DNA from: CALVGQ01 sp031551965 | Lineage (GTDB): Bacteria > Bacillota_I > Bacilli_A > Erysipelotrichales > Erysipelotrichaceae | Direction of reading: 5' to 3' | Assembly: GCA_031551965.1 (NCBI GenBank) | Contig: JAVBMW010000018.1 | Coordinates: 1-12,216 of the forward strand | Length of the DNA: 12,216 bases | Shown here: positions 1 to 6,825 of the stretch, piece by piece | Layout of the letters: every line of letters begins with the position of its first letter | How positions within the stretch are numbered: the stretch's first letter is position 1 | Made by a program: the position numbers and the translations under genes | The notes under the pieces: model-generated | Databases searched by the model: none | Seen by the model: the letters and a program-made list of their open reading frames with translations, nothing else | What the model was told of the DNA's origin: nothing

Positions 1-65
1 TCTATTATACCATTTTGAGCATTAAAAAAGGTAAAAAGAGCCACAGTTTTAGGTTGAGCAGTCAT
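1..65 (-). CDS. Partial minus-strand gene start, unrecognised
   Basis: The complement of 63-65 is an ATG preceded by an AGAGG ribosome binding site (complement of 73-77, 7 nt spacing). The frame stays open to the window edge for about 21 codons, beginning MTAQPKTVALFTFFNAQNG. A possible promoter lies upstream: TTGACA (complement of 126-131), 17-18 nt, then TTTTAT/TTTATT near 102-108. The product is not recognisable from so few residues. The good start signals favour a real gene divergent from mreB, but a chance ORF cannot be excluded. Confidence 0.45.
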   Translation of the reverse strand, partial: MTAQPKTVALFTFFNAQNGII

Positions 66-109
66 CTTTTTACCTCTTTTAGTTTATCACATTCTCTACA
101 AAATAAAAA

Positions 110-136
110 GACTGTTGATTTTCTTTGTCAACAGCC
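110..136 (-). other. Hairpin, candidate minus-strand terminator or promoter-overlapping inverted repeat
   Basis: Arms 110-118 and 128-136 pair over 9 bp on the minus strand, one pair being G-U, around a 9-nt loop. On the minus strand the stem is followed by CTTTTTATTTT, which is terminator-like. The same bases also hold the TTGACA of a possible promoter for the leftmost gene. No minus-strand gene lies between here and mreB, so termination would apply to a leader or antisense transcript. Confidence 0.4.
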
Positions 137-137
137 T

Positions 138-163
138 GAGGGGATAAAATTATCCTCTTTTAT
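138..163 (+). terminator. Candidate intrinsic terminator upstream of mreB
   Basis: GGGGATA (140-146) and TATCCTC (151-157) pair around a 4-nt AAAT loop, followed by TTTTAT. It would stop plus-strand transcription entering from the left, leaving mreB to its own promoter at 243-251. No plus-strand gene to its left is visible in the window. Confidence 0.4.
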
Positions 164-242
164 GATTTTTGAAATGGTTGGATAAATTTCGGAAAAATTT
201 AGATACTTTTAATTATTAAGGAAGTGTAATAATTATAATCTG

Positions 243-251
243 TGTTATAAT
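243..251 (+). promoter_or_regulatory. Extended -10 promoter of mreB
   Basis: TG-T-TATAAT is a perfect extended -10 element ending 32 nt before the start codon. No good -35 is visible, which extended -10 promoters tolerate. A second TATAAT lies at 234-239. The predicted leader is about 26 nt and includes the ribosome binding site. Confidence 0.55.
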
Positions 252-283
252 ATCTAATGATTAATGAACTTGGAGGATTTTTT

Positions 284-1270
284 ATGTTTAGTAAAGAAGT
301 AGGTATCGATTTAGGTACAGCTAATACACTTATTTATGTGCGCGGAAATGGTATCGTTTTGGATGAACCATCTGTTGTATCATTGGATGCAGAAACAAAA
401 CGTTGTTTAGCAGTAGGTCAAGATGCTAAAGATATGTTAGGAAGAACACCAGGACGTGTTCAAGCAATTCGTCCTTTAAAAGATGGAGTTATTGCAGATT
501 TTGAAGTTACTGAAATCATGCTTGATAAATTTATCCGCAAATTAAAATTGAAAGGTATGTTTTCAAGACCAACTATATTGATTTGCTGCCCATCAAATAT
601 TACATCAGTTGAAAGAAATGCGATCCGTGATGCTGCATATCGTTGCGGGGCAAAAAAAGTATATATCGAAGAAGAACCTAAAGTAGCGGCAATTGGTGCT
701 GGGCTTGATATTTCAAAACCTTCAGGTTCAATGGTGCTTGATATTGGTGGGGGAACAACAGACGTAGCTATTCTTTCACTTGGTGAAATCGTTACGAGTA
801 CATCACTTAAAATCGCAGGAGACAAATTAGATCGCGATATTATCAACTATGTTAAAAACTCATATAAATTATTGATTGGAGAACGCACAGCGGAAGAAAT
901 CAAAAAACATATCGGTACAGCTTGGAAGGGTTCTGAAACAAAAACATTGGATGTATCAGGACGTGACTTAGTAAATGGATTACCTCATACAATTGCCTTG
1001 AATTCAGAAGAAACTGAACTTGCAATGAGAGAAAGTCTACAAGATATCGTGCGTGCTTGTCGTACAGTTTTAGAACAAACTCCACCTGAATTATCAAGTG
1101 ACATCGTTTCAAGAGGAATCGTTCTAACTGGAGGAGGAGCCCTTCTTAATGGATTAGATCAATTGTTGATGAATGAATTAAATGTTCCTGTATACATCGC
1201 TGAAAATGCATTATCTTGTGTAGCGATCGGTACAGGGATCATGTTGGAAAATTTAAATAAAATCAGATAA
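284..1270 (+). CDS. mreB: Rod shape-determining protein, MreB/Mbl family
   Basis: This is a bacterial actin homologue that polymerises with ATP under the membrane and guides the side-wall elongation machinery. The start is placed at ATG 284 because GGAGGA (272-277) sits 6 nt upstream; an in-frame ATG at 257 has no such site. The resulting protein is 328 aa, a normal length. The actin ATPase signatures are clear: the phosphate-1 loop GIDLGTANT near the N-terminus, the phosphate-2 loop DIGGGTTDVAILS mid-protein, and the adenosine motif LTGGGALLNGLDQLL near the C-terminus. Details such as LICCPSNITSVE and EEEPKVAAIGAG are closer to B. subtilis Mbl than to MreB, so the Mbl branch is likely. The downstream tagO starts 30 nt after the stop and may be cotranscribed, which would pair shape control with wall polymer synthesis. 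Confidence 0.95.
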   Translation: MFSKEVGIDLGTANTLIYVRGNGIVLDEPSVVSLDAETKRCLAVGQDAKDMLGRTPGRVQAIRPLKDGVIADFEVTEIMLDKFIRKLKLKGMFSRPTILICCPSNITSVERNAIRDAAYRCGAKKVYIEEEPKVAAIGAGLDISKPSGSMVLDIGGGTTDVAILSLGEIVTSTSLKIAGDKLDRDIINYVKNSYKLLIGERTAEEIKKHIGTAWKGSETKTLDVSGRDLVNGLPHTIALNSEETELAMRESLQDIVRACRTVLEQTPPELSSDIVSRGIVLTGGGALLNGLDQLLMNELNVPVYIAENALSCVAIGTGIMLENLNKIR

Positions 1271-1299
1271 AAAAAGTATGGAATAACGGAGGTGGGAAA

Positions 1300-2388
1300 A
1301 TGCTGTCAACAATAAAGATTGCTTTTCCCTATTTTATTGTTCCATTTATTCTTAGTATGACACTAGTTCCACTCTGCAAACAGATTGGATTAAATTTGAA
1401 AATTTATGCAGTAGAAAACAATCGTACTGTTCATTCAGGTAAAATTGTCAGAATCGGTGGACTTGCGATTTATCTGGCATTTATGATTTCAATGGCAATA
1501 TTCATTGATGCTGATGCAAAATGGAATAGTATTCTACTTGGTGGATCGATCGTATTCTTTGTAGGACTTATTGATGATATCGTAGATGTAAGCCCAAAGG
1601 TAAAGCTTTTAGCTCAGGCAATAGCGGCAATTGTTGTTATTGTGATGGGGGATATCAGTTTAAATATCATAACTTTCCCTTTTGGTTTAACTTTCAATAC
1701 AACATATATATCTTTAATTATTTCATTTGGTTGGATGGTAGGGGTAAGTAATGCGATCAACCTAGTTGATGGTCTGGATGGACTGGCAGGGGGCATCTGT
1801 TTCATTGTCGTCTGTACGATCGGGATCATTGGCTTTTTGGATGGAAGAATGGATGTATTTAGAATTACGCTTATTATTGCAGGGGCAATTCTTGGTTTTT
1901 TACCTTTTAACTTTAATCCTGCTTCAATATTTATGGGAGACTGTGGAGCTTTATATCTGGGGTTTGTCATTGCCGCAATTTCGCTTTTAGGATTTAAGAC
2001 GACGGCGTTCATTTCTTTGGCAATGCCAATTATTATTCTATTTATTCCAATATCTGATACTTTGATCGCCATTGTGAGAAGAAAATTATCACATAAAAGA
2101 TTCTCTGAAGCGGACCGTTCGCATTTACATCATGTATTGATGTACAAAGTGAATCTTGGACACCGTAATACCGTGCTAGTTCTGTATGTAGTTGCCCTAT
2201 TATTTTCGGGTTGTGCTATTGTGAGTTATTTCGACCGGCAATGTGGATTGCTTATCTTACTGATTTTATTGTTTGCGTTTGAAATCTTTATCGAAGTAAC
2301 TGAAATGGTAAATCCAAAATTTCATCCACTCATTGGATTATGCCGTAGATTAACGGGTTATCCGAAGAAAAAAACGAATAAAAATTAA
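1300..2388 (+). CDS. tagO: Undecaprenyl-phosphate GlcNAc-1-phosphate transferase (TagO/WecA family)
   Basis: This is an integral membrane enzyme that moves GlcNAc-1-phosphate from UDP-GlcNAc to undecaprenyl phosphate, the first step of wall teichoic acid or related glycopolymer synthesis. It has 362 aa with about ten to eleven hydrophobic segments. Family motifs appear in order: the LIDD aspartates (D92, D93), the NAINLVDGLDGLAGG catalytic loop (151-165, with D157 and D160), FMGDCGALYLG (211-221, D214), and the cytoplasmic HLHH cluster (275-278). Translation starts at ATG 1300 behind a strong GGAGGTG. The gene follows mreB by 30 nt and ends at a strong terminator (2392-2420), so mreB-tagO probably form one unit. 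WecA and TagO cannot be separated by sequence; TagO is preferred for a Gram-positive. Confidence 0.92.
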   Translation: MLSTIKIAFPYFIVPFILSMTLVPLCKQIGLNLKIYAVENNRTVHSGKIVRIGGLAIYLAFMISMAIFIDADAKWNSILLGGSIVFFVGLIDDIVDVSPKVKLLAQAIAAIVVIVMGDISLNIITFPFGLTFNTTYISLIISFGWMVGVSNAINLVDGLDGLAGGICFIVVCTIGIIGFLDGRMDVFRITLIIAGAILGFLPFNFNPASIFMGDCGALYLGFVIAAISLLGFKTTAFISLAMPIIILFIPISDTLIAIVRRKLSHKRFSEADRSHLHHVLMYKVNLGHRNTVLVLYVVALLFSGCAIVSYFDRQCGLLILLILLFAFEIFIEVTEMVNPKFHPLIGLCRRLTGYPKKKTNKN

Positions 2389-2391
2389 ATT

Positions 2392-2420
2392 CTTTCATGA
2401 AAATGAAAGTTTTTTTATTT
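2392..2420 (+). terminator. Intrinsic terminator after tagO
   Basis: A perfect 7-bp stem, CTTTCAT (2392-2398) and ATGAAAG (2403-2409), encloses a GAAA tetraloop and is followed by a run of T residues with a single A. It closes the mreB-tagO unit just after the tagO stop. Confidence 0.9.
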
Positions 2421-2472
2421 TTGATGTAGGTTTTGGCAAAAAACTTGGAATATTAATAGTAGGAGGAGTTTT

Positions 2473-3033
2473 ATGTCAAAAGAAAATATCTTAAAAGTAA
2501 TTGATCCAATTTATGATGAAAATTTACGAACTATTGAATGGGACAGTTACTTAGCTTTAAAACAACGATCATATTGTGATTTAGATGGAAAACAAATTGA
2601 AGCTCATTTGATTTCTGAAGCAAATTGGATGTTGAGAAAAAAGGCAACATCATGTGAACAGTTTTCGATCAATATCAAGGTAGGAAATATTTGTTTCATC
2701 GACTATGGCACGGCATACTTAAATGAAGCAGGTTATCAACATTTTGGACTTATTTTATCCATAGTGAATAGTAAAGCGTTTGTTGTACCATTGTCATCCA
2801 ATCCCTATACATTAAGTCAAGCTTATGATGAAGTCAGTAACCCAAACGGAAAAAAACATTTGATGAAATTAGGCAAGGTAAAAGGATTATATAAAGAATC
2901 AGTATTGTTTATTAATGATAGTAAATTTATTAATACGGCAAGAATTATAGATGTAAAAGCTTATCTGAATCCTAAGGGTGAAATGTTTAAAAAAATCAAA
3001 AAAAGAGTATTAAATTGTTTAGACGAAGATTAG
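2473..3033 (+). CDS. PemK/MazF-fold protein with N-terminal extension
   Basis: The protein has 186 aa. ATG 2473 follows a very strong AGGAGGAG site (2461-2468). The middle and C-terminal parts look like the PemK/MazF barrel: VGNICFIDYGTAY (70-82) as the opening strand, HFGLILSI (90-97), AFVVPLSSN (102-110) as the strand pair, then SVLFINDSKFINTARI (143-158). Residues 1-65 are an added, mostly helical segment absent from classic MazF toxins of about 110 aa. No antitoxin gene lies beside it; it sits between a terminator and spoIIE in otherwise core DNA. It may therefore be a domesticated or solitary MazF-fold protein rather than an active toxin. Nuclease activity is not shown by the sequence. 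No clear promoter is seen between 2420 and 2461. Confidence is for the fold, not the function. Confidence 0.6.
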   Translation: MSKENILKVIDPIYDENLRTIEWDSYLALKQRSYCDLDGKQIEAHLISEANWMLRKKATSCEQFSINIKVGNICFIDYGTAYLNEAGYQHFGLILSIVNSKAFVVPLSSNPYTLSQAYDEVSNPNGKKHLMKLGKVKGLYKESVLFINDSKFINTARIIDVKAYLNPKGEMFKKIKKRVLNCLDED

Positions 3034-3073
3034 ACACAAATAGACAAAATTCTTAAAATCGTTAGCCTACACT
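3019..3073 (+). promoter_or_regulatory. Candidate Spo0A-controlled spoIIE promoter
   Basis: Three copies resembling the 0A box complement TTCGACA lie in phase: TTAGACG (3019), TTAGACA (3030) and ATAGACA (3040), at 11- and 10-bp steps. The last covers a -35-like TAGACA (3041-3046), followed after a 21-nt gap by TACACT (3068-3073). B. subtilis spoIIE is known to use a sigma-A promoter with an over-long spacer activated by Spo0A. The match here is by eye and moderate. Confidence 0.45.
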
Positions 3074-3094
3074 ATATGCACGGGGTGAAATTTT

Positions 3095-4996
3095 ATGAAA
3101 GTAAATCAAACGTCTTTAAATTTGGAAAAACGACATTCTTTGTCATTTCAAATCAGTGATTTTGTGTTGTTAAGTTCGGGATTACTTTTGGGGTGTAGTT
3201 CTACCAATAGTATGATCTTGGGTTTGAATTATGTATTGATCGCGTATTTTTATGATACGAATATAAAATCTATATTTTTAATTGGGATTGGATATATAGC
3301 GACATCATTCATGTTTGGATGGGTACATAGCTATCGCAACTTGTTGTTTGCGTGTATTTTTGCGCTTCTTGTTGCGTTTGTCAGGTTATTAAGAGGAAAT
3401 CTTTATTTGTTTTTTCCGGCACTTGTTGCCCTTGTAACATTCGCAAGTACATTAGTAATTGAACAAGAATTCAATCTTGCGATTTGGAATGGATTTTTAA
3501 GTATGACATGTTCAATCGTTTCACTCAATAATACTCATCACTCAAGAAATCAATTTAAAGTTTCACCCATGGTATTAGCTATTCTACTTATATCGGTAGT
3601 TTCAGTATTTCATGGTTTTGAACTTTTAAAATTAGAACAAATAAGTTTGATTTTTGTAATGTGTGTTGCAGCTTTAGCATTGCCAATGAGAGAATTAGTA
3701 ATTATGATGCTTTTGACTTATGGTATTTTTAACATGCCAGAATACTATGCGAGTATTGCGATTGGTGTTCTTTTATGTAATAGTTTAAAAGAATGTGGAA
3801 AAGGAGCACAGTGGTTTGGGCTAGTCTTGCCTGTTGCGATTGCTTCCATGGATTATAAACAAATTATCATTGTGACCATTTTCTTTTTATTAAGCTGGCT
3901 TTTGTCAATAACTAGTTTTGGTACATTACTTGAAGTTGAAAGTGATTTACAATTTGAGAAACAACGGCTCGCAAGTAAAGAGAAAATGCTGGAACATCAA
4001 TTAAATCAATTTGCAGCTATTTTTTATACGATATCGCAGTTTTTTCAAGGCAAACATAAAGCTGAAACTACTTTTTTAAATGGTATGGCTAAATCTATGG
4101 AATTGTTGTCATCACAATTGAAAGAGTCGGCAAGTTATAGTCAGGATGAATCAGTTAAAATTTATAATTTATTGAAAGGATACAATTATACAGTTACTAA
4201 AGTTGATGTCAGTGAAAACGAATTAGGACAAAAAAGAATCGTCTTAAATTTTGATGAATGTTCTAAAAGAGATGTTGATGATGTGATTGTCCCTTTACTT
4301 CAAATGGTGGTAGATAAAAATTTACGGTTGTTTTCATGGAAAAGAAATCGTTTGTTCAAATCACCAGTGCGAATTGAATTGTGTGGTGCAAAACCATTAA
4401 ATATCAATGTTCAAACATTTAAAATCAAAAAATTAGATGATGCAAGTGGAGACACTTGTAGCTTGTTTCAAGTTAAGCAAAATACAATTTGTACATTAAG
4501 TGATGGCATGGGTGCAGGGAGTAATGCACAAAGATCAAGTAACTTTATTACACATTTGATACAACGTTTATTATCGGTACACATTCCAACTGAAATGGCA
4601 GTAAAATCCATCAATGCTTTATTGAAACTGTATCAGGAAGAATCCTTTGCGACTTTAGATATATTAAGTTTTGATGCCTTATCCAAACAAGTGTATATTT
4701 CAAAGTCTGGGGCATGTCCAACTTTTCTCATTAGAAATAATCAAGTGCTAAAAATACAAGGACAATCCTTGCCACTTGGAATCGTAACACAGATCGAGGC
4801 AGATTGTTTCAGCCTAGAAACTAAATCAGGTGATGTATTTGTGATGTGTAGTGATGGCGTTGATGAAAATGATCTTCAGCTATGGCTAGAAAGTTGTGAA
4901 GAAAAGGATTACGCAAAACAGATTAAAACACAAATGGAAAAACTAAATACAAAAGATGATGCAACAGTTCTTTTGGCAGAGGTAACCAAACGCTAA
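3095..4996 (+). CDS. spoIIE: Stage II sporulation protein E, PP2C-type phosphatase
   Basis: SpoIIE dephosphorylates the anti-anti-sigma factor SpoIIAA to switch on sigma-F in the forespore and also acts at the polar septum. The protein has 633 aa against about 827 in B. subtilis, so it is a shortened member. Residues 20-275 hold about ten hydrophobic segments. Residues 280-310 are charged and helical, 310-440 form the regulatory region, and the C-terminal PP2C domain begins near SGD (451-453). Metal-binding phosphatase motifs are present: LSDGMGAG (468-475, D470), CSDG (585-588, D587) and DDAT (621-624). ATG 3095 follows GGGGTG (3082-3087). The upstream DNA carries Spo0A-like boxes. Its place before tilS-hpt-ftsH matches the B. 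subtilis order and indicates a spore-forming lineage. Confidence 0.9.
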   Translation: MKVNQTSLNLEKRHSLSFQISDFVLLSSGLLLGCSSTNSMILGLNYVLIAYFYDTNIKSIFLIGIGYIATSFMFGWVHSYRNLLFACIFALLVAFVRLLRGNLYLFFPALVALVTFASTLVIEQEFNLAIWNGFLSMTCSIVSLNNTHHSRNQFKVSPMVLAILLISVVSVFHGFELLKLEQISLIFVMCVAALALPMRELVIMMLLTYGIFNMPEYYASIAIGVLLCNSLKECGKGAQWFGLVLPVAIASMDYKQIIIVTIFFLLSWLLSITSFGTLLEVESDLQFEKQRLASKEKMLEHQLNQFAAIFYTISQFFQGKHKAETTFLNGMAKSMELLSSQLKESASYSQDESVKIYNLLKGYNYTVTKVDVSENELGQKRIVLNFDECSKRDVDDVIVPLLQMVVDKNLRLFSWKRNRLFKSPVRIELCGAKPLNINVQTFKIKKLDDASGDTCSLFQVKQNTICTLSDGMGAGSNAQRSSNFITHLIQRLLSVHIPTEMAVKSINALLKLYQEESFATLDILSFDALSKQVYISKSGACPTFLIRNNQVLKIQGQSLPLGIVTQIEADCFSLETKSGDVFVMCSDGVDENDLQLWLESCEEKDYAKQIKTQMEKLNTKDDATVLLAEVTKR

Positions 4997-5021
4997 AAGA
5001 GCTTTTTCTTTCAGATTGTTG

Positions 5022-5030
5022 TGTTAAAAT
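5022..5030 (+). promoter_or_regulatory. Extended -10 element just before tilS
   Basis: TG-T-TAAAAT lies so close to the gene that transcription would begin at about 5036-5037, the first base of the tilS ATG. No convincing -35 or ribosome binding site is present. If used, this would give a leaderless mRNA. Confidence 0.4.
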
Positions 5031-5036
5031 AGAGAT

Positions 5037-6245
5037 ATGAAAAATTTAAAGCTAAAACTAAATATTAAATCATGTATTGTTGCCTGTTCTGGTGGACCAG
5101 ATTCAATGGCACTTTTAGATTTGGTAAATAAATCAGGAATACCTTGCGTTGTATGCCATGTGAATTATCAAAAAAGAGAAACCGCCTTTCGAGATGAAAA
5201 AATTGTAGAAGAGTATTGTCGAGAAAATGATCTGCGATTTTATGTAATTCATCCAGTTTATGAAAAAGGTAATTTTCAAGCATGGGCAAGAGACGTAAGA
5301 TATGCTTTTTTTAAAGAAATAATGATCAAAGAAAAATGTGAAGCAATACTTGTTGCCCATCATGAGGATGATGTTTTAGAAACTTATATCATGCAAAAAA
5401 AGAGAAATAGTAATAGCGAACTGTTTGGTATAAGTGAAGAAACTACAATCAATGAATGTAAAGTACTAAGACCTCTTTTAAGTTATTCTAAACAAGATTT
5501 ATTAAATTATGTAAATAAGAATAATATAAAATATGGCTTGGATGAAACCAATTTAGAAGATCATTATTCGCGAAATCGAGTGCGTCATAAGATTGTCTCT
5601 AAAATGGATGAATCAGACCGAAATGCAATGATTCAACAAATTAAACAATTGAATAAAGAATTGAATGAAAAGAAAAAACAATTCTCCAAAATATGTCAAG
5701 AAAAGATACAAGTGGAAAGTATAATTAATAATCAGGACCCCGAAGCATTTTTAATGTTTTGGGTCAAAAAATATAGTAATATTCAATTGACTTCTAAACA
5801 GTCAAAAGAATTGGTTAAACAACTGCATTCAACGCAAAATGTGGAGATTTCACTGTCCAATTATGTGAAGTTGTCAAAAATGTATAATTCACTTGAACTA
5901 ATTGAAGAAATTGATGTATCTTATTGTTATGTTTTGGACAAAATAGAAGTGTTCGAAACACCTTATTTTAAAATAGCGACAAGTGGAAAATCAACTGAAG
6001 CTGTAACTTTATCGGATGAAGATTTTCCAATTACGATCAGAAACTTTAAAGAAAGTGATGCAATCCAACTTCGGTTTGGGACAAAGAAAGTTTCACGATG
6101 GTTTATTGATCGCAAAATAAAAAGAGAATTACGGAAAAGTTGGCCTATTGTACTGAACTCAAATCAAGAAATTATATTAGTTCCTCAACTTGGTTGTGAT
6201 TGTAAACATTTTTCTAACAATCCTACATGTTTTGTGGTAAAATAA
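5037..6245 (+). CDS. tilS: tRNA(Ile)-lysidine synthetase
   Basis: TilS attaches lysine to C34 of the CAU-anticodon tRNA-Ile with ATP, so the tRNA reads AUA and is charged with isoleucine. The N-terminal N-type ATP pyrophosphatase domain shows the PP-loop SGGPDS (18-23), AHHEDDVLET (107-116) and NLEDHYSRNRVRH (172-184), all diagnostic. The rest matches the less conserved linker and C-terminal domain, which ends in a basic DRKIKRELRKSWP segment typical of the tRNA-binding end. At 402 aa it is slightly short for the family. The start lies 40 nt after spoIIE. Only a weak AGAGAT stands directly before the ATG, and an extended -10 sits immediately upstream. Linkage to hpt and ftsH is the conserved Bacillota arrangement. 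Confidence 0.93.
   Translation: MKNLKLKLNIKSCIVACSGGPDSMALLDLVNKSGIPCVVCHVNYQKRETAFRDEKIVEEYCRENDLRFYVIHPVYEKGNFQAWARDVRYAFFKEIMIKEKCEAILVAHHEDDVLETYIMQKKRNSNSELFGISEETTINECKVLRPLLSYSKQDLLNYVNKNNIKYGLDETNLEDHYSRNRVRHKIVSKMDESDRNAMIQQIKQLNKELNEKKKQFSKICQEKIQVESIINNQDPEAFLMFWVKKYSNIQLTSKQSKELVKQLHSTQNVEISLSNYVKLSKMYNSLELIEEIDVSYCYVLDKIEVFETPYFKIATSGKSTEAVTLSDEDFPITIRNFKESDAIQLRFGTKKVSRWFIDRKIKRELRKSWPIVLNSNQEIILVPQLGCDCKHFSNNPTCFVVK
6235..6243 (+). promoter_or_regulatory. Extended -10 element before hpt
   Basis: TG-G-TAAAAT overlaps the last codons and stop of tilS and would start a transcript near 6250, just ahead of the hpt ribosome binding site at 6259-6263. The -35 region (about TAACAA at 6215-6220) is weak. 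It may give hpt-ftsH expression independent of tilS. Confidence 0.35.
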
Positions 6246-6270
6246 TACTATTATTGATGGAGGAAAGATG

Positions 6271-6804
6271 ATGCATTCATGTATTAAAAACATTTTAGTT
6301 TCGGAACAACAAATCAAAGATCGTTGTGTAGAACTAGGAGAGAAAATTACTCGAGATTATGAATCAAAGGAACCAATTTTAGTTGGTTTGTTAAAAGGCT
6401 CAGTACCATTTTTAGCTGAGTTGATTAAGTATGTTGATTTGAATATTGAAATTGATTTTATGGATGTATCAAGTTATGAAGGAACTGAATCAACAGGTGA
6501 AATCAAAGTGATCAAAGATTTAGATCGTTCGATTAAAGGTGAAGACATTATTATCGTTGAAGATATTGTCGATACTGGAAGAACCCTTGAAACAGTTAAG
6601 AAATTATTATTAAGTAAAGGGGCAGAAACAGTAACCGTTGTCACTTTATTGGATAAACCAGATCGTCGTGTTGTCGAACTTGTTGCGGAATATGTAGGAT
6701 TTGTCATTCCAAATGAATTCGTTGTCGGATTTGGACTTGATTTTGATCAAAAATATCGTAATCTTCCTTACATTGGAGTTTTAAAAGAAGAATGTTATAA
6801 ATAA
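6271..6804 (+). CDS. hpt: Hypoxanthine phosphoribosyltransferase
   Basis: This cytosolic purine-salvage enzyme joins hypoxanthine, and probably guanine, to PRPP to give IMP or GMP. It has 177 aa, the usual length. The type I PRTase PRPP-binding motif VEDIVDTGRT (96-105) is intact. LVGLLKGSVPFLAEL (37-51), the flexible-loop SSYEGTESTG (67-76) and the base-binding end near GFGLDFDQKYRNLPYIGV (153-170) all fit HPRT. Two ATGs are adjacent (6268 and 6271). GGAGG at 6259-6263 is 4 nt from the first and 7 nt from the second, so the second is preferred; the difference is one residue. In B. subtilis hpt lies between tilS and ftsH exactly as here, and its product is known to affect ftsH expression. Confidence 0.94.
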   Translation: MHSCIKNILVSEQQIKDRCVELGEKITRDYESKEPILVGLLKGSVPFLAELIKYVDLNIEIDFMDVSSYEGTESTGEIKVIKDLDRSIKGEDIIIVEDIVDTGRTLETVKKLLLSKGAETVTVVTLLDKPDRRVVELVAEYVGFVIPNEFVVGFGLDFDQKYRNLPYIGVLKEECYK

Positions 6805-6825
6805 AAAAAGAAGGAGTGTGAAGGG

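Noticed and set aside
3..185. Plus-strand open frame at the left edge
   Set aside because: It is open but low-complexity (Ser, Lys, Leu and Phe runs), spans both hairpins, and conflicts with the better-supported minus-strand start at 65.
257..283. Upstream ATG as the mreB start
   Set aside because: It would add nine atypical residues and translate the GGAGGA site. The family begins at MFSKEVGIDLG, 6 nt after that site.
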